DNA of 64,000 bases, taken from IMG/VR virus record IMGVR_UViG_3300032797_000032, positions 43,097 to 107,096 of that record; one strand, written 5' to 3'. The translations under genes were made by a program, and so were the position numbers. This document shows positions 1 through 8,002 of the stretch, one piece after another; position 1 is the stretch's first letter; every line of letters starts with the position of its first letter. Below the pieces are notes generated by a model, which was not told the DNA's origin, did no database searches, and worked only from the letters and a program-made list of their open reading frames with translations. The DNA comes from a virus.

Positions 1-851
1 GAGCTGGTAACCTCGTGTCTAACGTGTCGGGTGGTTCTGGTGCGATTACCTCCTACACCAACGGCACAGTAACTGTGACCTACGGTGGCGGTGGAACAGG
101 TGGTGCAGCAAGCTATCGTTACAACTATGAAAAAGCAACCGATGGAGTTCCTTCTGTTGACATCACGTTAACCAATGAGCCGATTTCAGCAATTGACTTC
201 CCGCTTCGTGCTAACTACACGTTGGGGGCTGCGATTGACCTCGAAAAAGCTCACGGGATGAATCTTGAAGATGAGTTGGTGAAATATCTTGGTGGCGAGA
301 TTAAGTTTGAAATTGACCACCTTGGTATTGACTATATTAAGGATGCCGCAGAGTCAGCCCTTGCTGCAGACCCGATTGGAACTTGGAGTGCTTCAATCGC
401 TGGTACGCAGGAATGGGTGTGGAAAAAGTATCACTTCATTGACTACATAGAGAAAGGTAGCAACAACATCTTCTCTAAGACGCTGCGTGCAATGGCTAAC
501 TTTATCATCTGTGGTAACACAGCTGCTAGAGTTATCCGCCAGTTAGAGCCTCATTTCAAGCCGATTGCTGGTCTTGAAAATATCTCTCCGACTGGTCCAA
601 TCGAGTTAGGAACCCTCGATGGTCGTATTGTAATCCAAGACCCGTTCCTTGACCCGAACAAGTATTATCTTGGATATAAAGGCGACAGCTTCTTGATGGC
701 AGGGTTTATCTATGCACCCTACATCCCGCTGTTTGCTACTACAACCTTAATTACTGCAGACCTCAAAGCCCAAAAGGGTTTCTTGAGTGCCGCAGGGTTT
801 AAGGTAATCAATCCTGGTATGTATACATACGGTGTAATTAGCGGTATATAA
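1..851 (+). CDS. Major capsid protein, T4 gp23-like, 5'-truncated
   Basis: This is the C-terminal part of the main shell protein of the phage head. The reading frame is open to the left edge of the window (first full codon at base 3), so the GTG at 15 is probably internal and the true start lies upstream. The segment LRANYTLGAAIDLEKAHGMN with the following EDEL matches the T4 gp23 family block in which a helix precedes an HG-x-x-x-E-x-EL motif. The end (a YxGYKGDSF block, then APYIPLFATTTL, and finally VINPGMYTYGV) resembles the gp23 C-terminus. A Gly/Thr/Ser-rich stretch at about residues 5-40 could be an inserted surface loop. The neighbouring neck and internal-head genes agree with this assignment. 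The family call is from motif memory, not a search. Confidence 0.85.
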   Translation, partial: AGNLVSNVSGGSGAITSYTNGTVTVTYGGGGTGGAASYRYNYEKATDGVPSVDITLTNEPISAIDFPLRANYTLGAAIDLEKAHGMNLEDELVKYLGGEIKFEIDHLGIDYIKDAAESALAADPIGTWSASIAGTQEWVWKKYHFIDYIEKGSNNIFSKTLRAMANFIICGNTAARVIRQLEPHFKPIAGLENISPTGPIELGTLDGRIVIQDPFLDPNKYYLGYKGDSFLMAGFIYAPYIPLFATTTLITADLKAQKGFLSAAGFKVINPGMYTYGVISGI

Positions 852-876
852 ACCGTAGTAACAAACTAGGAGATGA

Positions 877-912
877 CTACCTAGCTAGAGCTGAAAGGCT
901 CTAGCTAGGTAG
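877..912 (+). terminator. Perfect 15-bp stem-loop after the capsid gene
   Basis: Bases 877-891 and 898-912 are perfect reverse complements, with a six-base TGAAAG loop. The hairpin lies 26 bases after the capsid stop codon and before the next gene's ribosome binding site. No run of T follows it, so it may be a 3'-end-stabilising or processing hairpin for the abundant capsid mRNA, not a classical intrinsic terminator. Confidence 0.6.
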
Positions 913-943
913 CCCTTAAAAGATAAGTAGTAGGGGGATATAA

Positions 944-1627
944 ATGACAAAAACAGATATCATAGAGTGGCTACAGCGAGAGTTCAAACCTTTGCAGTTA
1001 GCAACGCCTGATGAGACATTATCCCAAGTTGTTGACAATGCGATAAGGTATTGGAATACTCATTCTGGTTATAAGATTGGGCAGATGTATAATGCTACAG
1101 GAGCTCGTATTCAAATAGACCCTCAATTCAAAATGGTAGTGCAGGTCTTTCCTAATACGGCAGTTGCTCCCTTAATAGTAAATTTCCCTACTACATTGTT
1201 GTTAGGTATGACTATTTTGGATAATGTAACTACAGATATGATATTGATGTCTGAGGCTTACAAGACCTACAAAAACTATATAGGTGGAGATTTCAGATGG
1301 TGGTATAATAAGTCTGATGACCCTGCAGTTGGTGGTTACTTATATATGTCTGGTCTTCCTCAAGGTGTGGATAGGCTCTTTGTAGTAGGCACTAAGCGAG
1401 TTATGCCTAATGAAAATATCAAGCCTGAGTATGTTTTGGATTGGGTTTTGAATTACTCCAAGGCTTTGTTAAAGATGATAGAAGGCAATACGTTGCGTAA
1501 GGCAGATATTATAGGGGTTCGCAATGATGGAGACAGGCTTGTAGATGAGGGATTAGAAGCTCAAAAGACTTTGCAAGACAATCTTGCTAGAGATGGGCGT
1601 TGGGTAGTATTAGCCAGAAGGGCGTAA
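944..1627 (+). CDS. Putative neck / head-completion protein
   Basis: This 227-residue soluble protein is the first gene after the capsid protein. It has an N-terminal helical part (TDIIEWLQREF), mixed alpha/beta sequence and no membrane segment or signal peptide. The position straight after the capsid gene, plus the length, suggests a T4 gp13/gp14-type or head-tail adaptor role, joining the portal to the neck. A GGGGG ribosome binding site precedes the ATG. Its TAA shares a base with the ATG of the next gene (TAATG), so the two are translationally coupled. No catalytic motif is visible, and the neck role is inferred from gene order. Confidence 0.45.
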   Translation: MTKTDIIEWLQREFKPLQLATPDETLSQVVDNAIRYWNTHSGYKIGQMYNATGARIQIDPQFKMVVQVFPNTAVAPLIVNFPTTLLLGMTILDNVTTDMILMSEAYKTYKNYIGGDFRWWYNKSDDPAVGGYLYMSGLPQGVDRLFVVGTKRVMPNENIKPEYVLDWVLNYSKALLKMIEGNTLRKADIIGVRNDGDRLVDEGLEAQKTLQDNLARDGRWVVLARRA

Positions 1628-2424
1628 TGGGATATAACACATTACTAGAATATACGTTTAGCGATACCCTAAGGAAACAGAAAACAATATCTCAACAGTT
1701 TCCAACTTTTGACGATAGGGTAGATGCTGTGAAAGCTGCGGGTGGTGTAAGGCTTCAGAAGATAGAGCCTGACCGCTTAACCTTTAAGGTAGCTTCTGTA
1801 TCTAATCCAGGAGGCTGGTATACCGTAAAGCTAGGTTTTCTTAATCCCATATTTACTTTACAAGATTTGATTGAACGTGATAGAGAGGTTTGGGCATCTG
1901 AGGAAAATGAGGATGCTCTTGACTACAATATACTAGCTCAAAAGTTTCTAGCTAGGGTAGACTTGCTTTGGGATTGCACTTGTCCAGCAGACTTGTATTG
2001 GGGCTACGAGTATATACGAACTGACAAGGGTGCCCAAGCCGACCACGAAGAGAATAGACCTCCTAAGATTAGAAACCCAAGACAATACGGGTTTGGTTGC
2101 AAGCACTTAGACTTAGTATGGAGAGAACTAGCTGGAACTTACTTAGATGATGTTGAGAGGTTCATCAGAAAATACTACGCTAGGTGGATTGATGGTTCAA
2201 TAGAGAAGATGCAGAAAGACCGCAAAGCTATGAAAGCAGGAGCCGAAGAGCTTCGCAAAAAGGAAGATGAACAGGCTATGAAAAAGCAGGCAGAACAAGC
2301 TCAATCTAAGCGTGCAGAAGAGCTTAGGAAAGAGTTTGCTAAGGAAAAGGGCAAAGCTGAAGAGCCTAAGAAAGAGGCAAAGCCTGAAAAGGAAGAGAAG
2401 CCTAAAGAGAAAGAGAAGAAATGA
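1627..2424 (+). CDS. SWIM-like zinc-motif protein with charged C-terminal tail
   Basis: The ATG at 1627 overlaps the preceding stop (TAATG); an upstream in-frame TTG at 1600 is less likely. The 265-residue product has a folded N-terminal half ending in a possible zinc site: a CTC pair at about residue 115 and a CKH about 40 residues later. This is the CxC...CxH layout of SWIM zinc fingers, which bind DNA or protein. The last 70 residues are Lys/Glu/Ala-rich (AEELRKKEDEQAMKKQAEQA) and should form a long charged helix. It sits between neck and internal-head genes, so a virion or head-assembly role is possible. The function is unknown. Confidence 0.5.
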   Translation: MGYNTLLEYTFSDTLRKQKTISQQFPTFDDRVDAVKAAGGVRLQKIEPDRLTFKVASVSNPGGWYTVKLGFLNPIFTLQDLIERDREVWASEENEDALDYNILAQKFLARVDLLWDCTCPADLYWGYEYIRTDKGAQADHEENRPPKIRNPRQYGFGCKHLDLVWRELAGTYLDDVERFIRKYYARWIDGSIEKMQKDRKAMKAGAEELRKKEDEQAMKKQAEQAQSKRAEELRKEFAKEKGKAEEPKKEAKPEKEEKPKEKEKK

Positions 2425-3266
2425 ACGAATTCATAAATAGCATAATACGGGAAACTACAACCTCTTCAGACATATCCTATTTGCCTGGTGGGTTTACAAC
2501 TATGGCAGGATATATGCAAACTCTGTCTAGAATGAAGCCTAGATGGAACGTCAAGGTCTTGGAAGAAACGGATAACTATAGAGTAATGTTTGAAGAGCAT
2601 ATGAACGTAATCGTTCCTAAGACCTCTTGGGATGAGTTTACAGACAAAGTCTTGAAGCTAAAGAGTCCTGCTAAGGCAGACCTTACAGTAGACTTAGGTA
2701 GCTATTTGAAAGAGGCAAAAGCTCAAGACCTAGGCAAGACCGTCAAAGAGCTAGACCACGCCTTGATGAAGGTTGTAGCTGAACCTCCTATATTAGAATC
2801 CGACATCAATATGGCTAGGTGGTCTGAGATATTTGGAGTTGAAAAGTATATTACTGCAGATGTCTTATTAAGGTATGAACAGCTTGAGAACGATATACAG
2901 AAGCTAACCCTCAAGCTCAAAGAGGAATATGCGGTAGCTGTAGGACACTTGCAGATGATAGTTGATGCCTTAGAGGATAAGACTCCTTTGAGCTCTTACG
3001 ATGTCTTTAGCTCTTATGATTACCTTACAGGCTCAATAGCTAGAAGTAACTTTGGGGGAGTTATACTAGTCTTTCAGACCTTTGTAGATTTGAACTTTGA
3101 CCGTTCAGAGAAGATACAGATACTTAATGCCCCAGAGGTTATGGACGAATTATCAACTTTGAAAAATGTTAAGGTAGTAAAAAATGAGGTATACCCTATT
3201 GGGGAAGGTTTTCAGACAAGTTTGTTTTCCAAGCTTGAAGATATTATCAAAGGAGTGAAACTATGA
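2421..3266 (+). CDS. Unknown head-region protein, possible capsid-targeted protein
   Basis: The 281-residue protein starts at an ATGA overlap with the previous gene. Its N-terminus MNEFINSIIRETTTSS has an I-R-E tripeptide at residues 9-11, the type of site cut by T4-family prohead proteases. This makes it a weak member of the capsid-targeted set described in the findings. The middle is helical with an amphipathic stretch (ENDIQKLTLKLKEEYAVAV) and there is no membrane segment. It is not recognised as a known family. Coupling to 1627 and 3263 by overlaps places it in the head operon. Confidence 0.45.
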   Translation: MNEFINSIIRETTTSSDISYLPGGFTTMAGYMQTLSRMKPRWNVKVLEETDNYRVMFEEHMNVIVPKTSWDEFTDKVLKLKSPAKADLTVDLGSYLKEAKAQDLGKTVKELDHALMKVVAEPPILESDINMARWSEIFGVEKYITADVLLRYEQLENDIQKLTLKLKEEYAVAVGHLQMIVDALEDKTPLSSYDVFSSYDYLTGSIARSNFGGVILVFQTFVDLNFDRSEKIQILNAPEVMDELSTLKNVKVVKNEVYPIGEGFQTSLFSKLEDIIKGVKL

Positions 3267-3700
3267 TTGATTTATTAGAGGCTAAGGATTTGTCTTGTTA
3301 CAAGAAGTTGCTAAATGTATTTGGCTCTTATACTGATGCCTTTCCTGCAACTGGGGTTGATAGGCTTTTGAATAAAGCTATTGAGAATGGTATGCGGATA
3401 ATGCCGAAAGACAAAAGGGCGGTTGAAATCTTGAACTATATTTTGTCTATGTCTAAGTCCGCACCTGCGAGAGTTCAAGAGCTTCTTAATGTTAGGTTCT
3501 CTGATTTGCCTATCAATTTCAAGCCGATATTTAAGGTAGGCAATAGGAGAGAGGTTGCCTTCTGGAACGCTGATGATAGGTTAAGCGACAAGGTTGTATC
3601 GTTACTTGACTTTGAAGGAGCAGGCAAGGGAGGCTTTTGGGCGAGTGTAGATAGAAAAAAAGTGGACTTAGTTGATGGCTTTAATGACAAGGAGGAATAA
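3263..3700 (+). CDS. Unknown head-region protein
   Basis: This 145-residue protein is coupled by an ATGA overlap to the gene before it. It begins MIDLLEAKDL, so an L-L-E tripeptide lies at residues 4-6, but the N-terminus does not fit the ten-residue signature of the other candidates. Sequence is mainly helical with basic patches and no transmembrane segment. No family is recognised. A clear GGAGG follows near its end for the next gene. The context suggests an internal or accessory head protein. Confidence 0.4.
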   Translation: MIDLLEAKDLSCYKKLLNVFGSYTDAFPATGVDRLLNKAIENGMRIMPKDKRAVEILNYILSMSKSAPARVQELLNVRFSDLPINFKPIFKVGNRREVAFWNADDRLSDKVVSLLDFEGAGKGGFWASVDRKKVDLVDGFNDKEE

Positions 3701-5035
3701 ATGAGAGAGTTAGTCACGTTTCTAAGAGAGAATACCGCTGAAACTAGCAAAGGTATTAAGGAAGAGGTAAAAGGGTTGTATCCTGGGATTGGTATGCAGG
3801 AAGAGTTTGTTAAGAGTCACGATATACCTGTTCCAGAGGAAGTCAAAGAGGCAGAGAAAGTTGAGAAGGTTAAGGTAGTAGGAGATGCTAAGTCAGGAAC
3901 AGAGCCTATCAAGGAAGATGAAGTAAAGGACGCAGCTAAGGATGCTAAGAAAGAGGGTAGGTTTGAGGTTACTGACGAATTGGTTGATGAGGTTGCAAAA
4001 GACCTAGAGATTGACTTTGCAGTAGTCAATCGTGACCAGTTGAAGAGGGGTATGGAAGTTGAACAGGAACATATCTCGCACTTTGAAGACCCGAAGGATA
4101 TGGCAAACATAGCTCTTGACCATTTGAAAGAAATAGCCGATTACTATACGAGGCTAGATGCTATGGAAGCACAGGCTAAACAAGAGCCTCAAGTTCCTCC
4201 AGCAGGAGAGCCTGCACCTGCAGAGCCTTCAGCTGAACCGCCAGTTGCAGAAGAAAGCAAAAAGAAAGACGAAAAAGAGAAGAAAGAGGAAATTAAGGAT
4301 GCTAAGGTTCCTGATTTGTCTAAGTCTGAAGAAGATATTAAGATGGCGTTGTTAGAGGCTACTGACGATGCAATCTTGAATGAGTTTGCTTTGATGATGA
4401 AGGACGATGCCTTTATGAAAGACCACGTGAATGAGGTTGCTCCTGAAGGTTGGGAACCAACAGTCAAGGCTATGAAGAAACACAAGGATATTACTAATCC
4501 TTGGGCTCTTGCGTATTGGATGAAGAATAAAGGATATAAGAGCCACGAAGCTATGAATGAGCAGGAATATACCGTTTTAGGAACCTTCTCAGATGAACCT
4601 ACAGCTAAGGACTTTTCTGCTAAGAATCCTGGAACGAACGTTTTGACAAACAAGGATGGGAAGTTTGAAGTTGTGAAGATGAAAGAGGCAGTAGCTGAGG
4701 CTAAGAAAGACGAGAAGAATGTCAAAGAGATGGAGAAAGCAGCTAAGTTAGCCAAGGAGAAAGAGGAAAAAGAGGAGAAAGAGAAAAAGGAGAAGAAGGA
4801 GAAAGCTAAAGCCAAGGAATCGAAGCTTACACCCGAACAATTACTCGATATGGCTGAGAGGTATATTGTAGTTGGGCACCTGCTAAGCAAGGTGGTATCG
4901 GAGAAGGCAAAACTCTCTGAAGCCGAGCAGAGCTTCGTTGATACGTTTGATAAGGATAAGAAGGCTCTAGCCACGGAGGATAGTGAGTTGATAATCTCCG
5001 AAGCTAAGAAGATTTTGGTAGGAGAGAAGAAATGA
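3701..5035 (+). CDS. Highly charged internal head / core protein with capsid-targeting-like N-terminus
   Basis: The 444-residue protein begins MRELVTFLRE, the clearest form of the repeated N-terminal signature, with L-R-E at residues 8-10. Most of the rest is Lys/Glu-rich and probably disordered or coiled (for example KEEKEEKEKKEKKEKAKAKE near residue 365), with a Pro/Ala-rich linker at about residues 160-185. A short conserved-looking block, ITNPWALAYWMKNKGYKSHE at about residues 265-285, resembles a motif I know from phage head-associated proteins. Similar charged composition is typical of prohead core and internal proteins. It starts just after GGAGG and ends in an ATGA overlap with the next gene. 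Confidence 0.5.
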   Translation: MRELVTFLRENTAETSKGIKEEVKGLYPGIGMQEEFVKSHDIPVPEEVKEAEKVEKVKVVGDAKSGTEPIKEDEVKDAAKDAKKEGRFEVTDELVDEVAKDLEIDFAVVNRDQLKRGMEVEQEHISHFEDPKDMANIALDHLKEIADYYTRLDAMEAQAKQEPQVPPAGEPAPAEPSAEPPVAEESKKKDEKEKKEEIKDAKVPDLSKSEEDIKMALLEATDDAILNEFALMMKDDAFMKDHVNEVAPEGWEPTVKAMKKHKDITNPWALAYWMKNKGYKSHEAMNEQEYTVLGTFSDEPTAKDFSAKNPGTNVLTNKDGKFEVVKMKEAVAEAKKDEKNVKEMEKAAKLAKEKEEKEEKEKKEKKEKAKAKESKLTPEQLLDMAERYIVVGHLLSKVVSEKAKLSEAEQSFVDTFDKDKKALATEDSELIISEAKKILVGEKK

Positions 5036-5559
5036 GACAACTTCTTGAAAGACTGCTAGAAAAAGAGGTATATGCTGAGCTTGAAGATATGCCGTTGAAA
5101 AAACAGGCTCTTGTAACTCTTCTAGTTGAAATTCAGAAGAAGATGGAAGATTTGAAGGCTCGTATTGAAGAGTATAAAGGAAGGCGTGGTAAGATAGAGC
5201 CTGATATTCTTAAAGCTCTACACAAACTAGAAGCTAATGGAGTAAGATTAGGAAAGGTTCTAGTTTTCATAACACAGGGGCGAGGCTTCGCATCTTTCAA
5301 GGAAGTTATGGAAGTTGTGCAAAAGGAGATAAGCCCTAAAGTTGCGAAGCTTTTGAAAGCTACTTATGATGAGCTCTCCAAAGAGAAAACTAGGGGAGAA
5401 GAGCTTCGTGTAAAGCTAGGACGTGAAAGTCTGTTAGATGAGGATTGGAAAGATGTATGGCAGAACATTGTTAATTTCTTTGCCAAAGTTTTCAATCCGT
5501 TGTTAGATAGCATATCTGGTTCAATTGAAGATGTTGAAAAACTGCTTGGGATAAAATGA
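5032..5559 (+). CDS. Helical protein with capsid-targeting-like N-terminus
   Basis: This 175-residue protein begins MRQLLERLLE, matching the shared ten-residue signature and giving L-L-E at residues 8-10. The remainder is strongly helical and charged (KKQALVTLLVEIQKKMEDLK), ending in a short hydrophobic amphipathic region. It overlaps its neighbours by ATGA on both sides. No enzyme motif is seen. By position and N-terminus it is a candidate internal head protein packaged with the DNA. The function after packaging is unknown. Confidence 0.45.
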   Translation: MRQLLERLLEKEVYAELEDMPLKKQALVTLLVEIQKKMEDLKARIEEYKGRRGKIEPDILKALHKLEANGVRLGKVLVFITQGRGFASFKEVMEVVQKEISPKVAKLLKATYDELSKEKTRGEELRVKLGRESLLDEDWKDVWQNIVNFFAKVFNPLLDSISGSIEDVEKLLGIK

Positions 5560-5969
5560 CGCCATTAACTATTGCTGTTGATTTTGACAATACGTTGTTC
5601 TATATGAACCCCGATAAGGAGATTGTTGGAGAGCCTATAACTCATCACATCAAAGCTCTCCAACAACTCTACGGTATGGGTCACACAATTTACATATTCT
5701 CAGGCAGACCAGCGGAACAGATTTTACCTGTGCTTCAGCAATATAATATACCTGTGCATAGGGTTAATGACGTAGTGCTTGATGCTAGTAAAGAGTTCTA
5801 TGAGTTACCTAATAGCAAAAAGCCTCACTACGACATACTACTTGATGACAAGGCGTTAAACCCTTGGTGGTTTGATACCACAGATGAATTAGTTCAAAAC
5901 GTTCTTAATATGGGTGATATTGTAAAACGCACTAATGGGATTATGGGAGCTTTGAAATGCGGGAGCTAG
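5556..5969 (+). CDS. HAD-like phosphatase
   Basis: This 137-residue protein is a small haloacid-dehalogenase-fold hydrolase. Motif I is DFDNTL at residues 9-14, with the nucleophile Asp and the second Asp. Motif II is the SGRP turn near residue 50. The late acidic motif is LLDDKA near residue 96. It probably removes phosphate from a small molecule or a nucleic acid end. The length fits cap-less phage HAD proteins. It lies between two genes with capsid-targeting-like starts but lacks that signature itself, so it probably acts in the infected cell. It overlaps the nucleotidyltransferase gene by 13 bases. Confidence 0.75.
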   Translation: MTPLTIAVDFDNTLFYMNPDKEIVGEPITHHIKALQQLYGMGHTIYIFSGRPAEQILPVLQQYNIPVHRVNDVVLDASKEFYELPNSKKPHYDILLDDKALNPWWFDTTDELVQNVLNMGDIVKRTNGIMGALKCGS

Positions 5970-6928
5970 TAACTAGATTATGTGAGATGGAGGAATCTTC
6001 TATAGACTTTCCTCAGCCAGAGCTTTGTCCTGCAGTTTGGGATAAACAGGATGGGACATATACTCTGAAGCGTGAGGTTGAAAATAAGATTTACTCTATC
6101 TTGAGGGAATATCCTCATATCAAACTATTAGATTTGGCTGATGAAGTTCATTTGATAGGGTCTATTGGAACGAACCAATATGACGAAGACTCCGACATAG
6201 ATGTGCATCTAGTTATACCTGATAGCAAGATACCTCCTGCAAAGTCTAGAGAAGACTGGCAGAAGGATATCAAAAAGTGGTATAAGGATAATCTTGAGAG
6301 CCTAGATGCTTTTATAGGAAAACATCCTATTGAGGTTTACTATCAGTTGACGCCAGCCCAAGAGATGCTAGCTGATGCCCTTTATGACGTCAAGAATAAG
6401 AAATGGTTGAAAGGACCAAAGATTGTTGAGGTTGACTTCAACCCTTATTCTGTTTACAAGAACATAATTGGAGAGGTAGGTAAGATTGTAGGAGAAACTG
6501 ACGACCTTATAGGAGAGCTTAAAAGAGATGTTATTGACTATGATGTTATCAAAGGCGGTATAGAGAAGGCTCCTTTAGAGGTCAAAGAGAAATTGAAGGC
6601 TATTCTACAATCTAAGCTAGATGAAGTTGAAAAGGATATAGCAGAGCTTATGGCTAATAAGAAAGAGTGGGTAGATATGAGAAAGTATGCCTCTACCCCT
6701 GCTAGTCCAGAACAAGCTCTTGATGATATAGAGTTAATCAAGCGTTGGGAAAATACCAATGCTCTGTTTAAGTTTATCTCAAGGTATCAGTATATCAAGC
6801 TAATCACAGAGCTAGAGAATATGATGGGTAAGGAAATGCAAATAGATGACGATGATGTTAGGCGTATAAAGAAGCTTTTGGGGGTCTTGGCTACTGACGC
6901 AGAGTATACGCCAAAAGAACAACTATGA
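5957..6928 (+). CDS. Nucleotidyltransferase-fold protein with capsid-targeting-like N-terminus
   Basis: The first ten residues, MRELVTRLCE, carry the shared signature with an L-C-E site. A pol-beta-type nucleotidyltransferase core follows: a PxxxPAVWD segment near residue 25, then LIGSIGTNQYDEDSDIDVHL at about residues 66-85, containing the GS motif and the D-I-D metal pair. A third carboxylate is plausible in HPIEVYY near residue 124. The C-terminal 150 residues are helical. This family transfers a nucleotide to protein, RNA or small molecules; the substrate is not visible. If trimmed at the L-C-E site, the enzyme would sit in the capsid and could enter the host with DNA. Confidence 0.7.
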   Translation: MRELVTRLCEMEESSIDFPQPELCPAVWDKQDGTYTLKREVENKIYSILREYPHIKLLDLADEVHLIGSIGTNQYDEDSDIDVHLVIPDSKIPPAKSREDWQKDIKKWYKDNLESLDAFIGKHPIEVYYQLTPAQEMLADALYDVKNKKWLKGPKIVEVDFNPYSVYKNIIGEVGKIVGETDDLIGELKRDVIDYDVIKGGIEKAPLEVKEKLKAILQSKLDEVEKDIAELMANKKEWVDMRKYASTPASPEQALDDIELIKRWENTNALFKFISRYQYIKLITELENMMGKEMQIDDDDVRRIKKLLGVLATDAEYTPKEQL

Positions 6929-7053
6929 CACTTGCATTTACTAGTCAAATAACTCAAAACTTAACTTTTACTTCTGAGCTGACGGTAGTCTTTAACTTTG
7001 ACAGTCAGATTATAACTAGAGCCGATTTTACTTCAGATATAGGGGAGAGGTAG
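6925..7053 (+). CDS. Small 42-residue protein
   Basis: The ATG overlaps the preceding stop (ATGA), and the frame ends one base before the next ATG. The translation has an imperfect internal repeat of the type FTSQIT / FTSELT / FTSDIG with alternating polar and hydrophobic residues, suggestive of beta strands. There is no membrane segment. Tight spacing on both sides supports it as a real gene, but the function is unknown and it could be a remnant of a longer structural protein. Confidence 0.4.
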   Translation: MTLAFTSQITQNLTFTSELTVVFNFDSQIITRADFTSDIGER

Positions 7054-7054
7054 T

Positions 7055-7594
7055 ATGCCAGAAAGTCCTATTTTCAAACAGAAGATATATGTAAATGATG
7101 TAGGAACAGAGTTTCGTGTTGATTGTAAAGTAGATGTTATTTCTGCTATTGAGAAGCATATTAGGGTATTGAAGCCTAGCGGTGCAGAAGCCTCTTGGGC
7201 ATCTACCTTGTTAGGAGCAGTAGGCTCTGTTACAGTCAATTTTGGTGGAACAGGTTATGCAGTTGATGATATATTGACTGTTGTGCAAGTAGGGGCTTCA
7301 GGTTGCCGAGTTAAAGTAACTTCTGTTAATAGCGGAGTTGTTACAGGACTTCAAGTAATTGATAGTGGAATAACTTATGAACCTGCAACTGGGCTCTCTA
7401 CTACGGGTGGCTCTGGGTCAGGCTGTCTTGTTAACATATTTAGTTTAGCAAGCGCAACGATTTTGAAATATGTTACTATGACAGGTGATTTAAGCGAAGC
7501 AGGGATATATACTCTGCAGGCTAGTATACGGCTACCTAACTGGGTTGGGTTAGGGGAATCCGCATACTTTGAGGTCTTTGATAGATTTATGTAA
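7055..7594 (+). CDS. Beta-rich virion accessory protein with inserted repeat domain
   Basis: The 179-residue protein has two layers. Residues 1-50 and 135-179 match, end to end, the 94-residue protein encoded at 46483: both have TEFRVDC/TEIRVDC near the start and a final AYFEVFDRFM/ARFVVYDTFD strand. Between them sits an inserted Gly/Thr/Val-rich segment (GGTGYAVDDILTVVQVG, then TGGSGSGCLVNI) of the kind repeated in phage tail fibres. A role as a small virion or fibre-associated protein is likely, but its location next to neck genes is not typical. Confidence 0.5.
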   Translation: MPESPIFKQKIYVNDVGTEFRVDCKVDVISAIEKHIRVLKPSGAEASWASTLLGAVGSVTVNFGGTGYAVDDILTVVQVGASGCRVKVTSVNSGVVTGLQVIDSGITYEPATGLSTTGGSGSGCLVNIFSLASATILKYVTMTGDLSEAGIYTLQASIRLPNWVGLGESAYFEVFDRFM

Positions 7595-7603
7595 GGAGGG
7601 TAT

Positions 7604-8002
7604 ATGGAGCCATCAGTATTTGGAAAGACAGTAGCAGAGTTTGGAGTAGCGATAGCATTGATTGGTGTAGTAGTGTCATTAATGATATTGTTTATTAAGC
7701 ATATATTGTCGCAGTCCACAAAGTTATCAGATATGATAGCAAAAGCAAATGAAGGTTGGACTAAGGTTATTGGCGACCATACAAATGTAATGACGCAGCA
7801 TAATACAGCTGCGCAACAATTTCACGAACAGGTAACCCAAGCTCATAACTACCAAAGAGATGAGCACAAATGTTTAGGGGATAACCATAAAGATATGACC
7901 AATATTTTAGTCAATGTAGCTAAGACACAAGAAGAGACACTAAAGGTTGCAAGAGAGATTTCTATTACTTTGATAAGTCTAAATGGGAAGAAGAAAAAAT
8001 GA
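7604..8002 (+). CDS. Single-pass membrane protein with helical soluble domain
   Basis: The 132-residue protein has one clear transmembrane segment, FGVAIALIGVVVSLMILFI at about residues 13-31. A polar helical region rich in Gln, His and Asn follows, then a basic tail KKKK. The topology resembles small phage membrane proteins such as BhlA-type holins or inner-membrane spanins. However, it sits among neck genes, far from the lysis-like cassette near 49000. AAGGAGG precedes the ATG and it overlaps the next gene by ATGA. The function is unassigned. Confidence 0.45.
   Translation: MEPSVFGKTVAEFGVAIALIGVVVSLMILFIKHILSQSTKLSDMIAKANEGWTKVIGDHTNVMTQHNTAAQQFHEQVTQAHNYQRDEHKCLGDNHKDMTNILVNVAKTQEETLKVAREISITLISLNGKKKK

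Noticed and set aside
877-912. A strong intrinsic terminator
   Set aside because: The stem is perfect but no T run follows; downstream genes of the same operon need transcription. Kept only as a hairpin.
4189-5040. A 283-codon open frame on the - strand, rich in Ser, Phe and Leu
   Set aside because: It is the antisense shadow of the Lys/Glu-rich gene at 3701; low-complexity AAG/GAG codons give long open antisense frames. It has no ribosome binding site and disagrees with operon direction.
7604-8002. Assignment of the membrane protein as the phage holin
   Set aside because: It has only one membrane segment and lies among neck genes; better candidates exist at 48438-49740.
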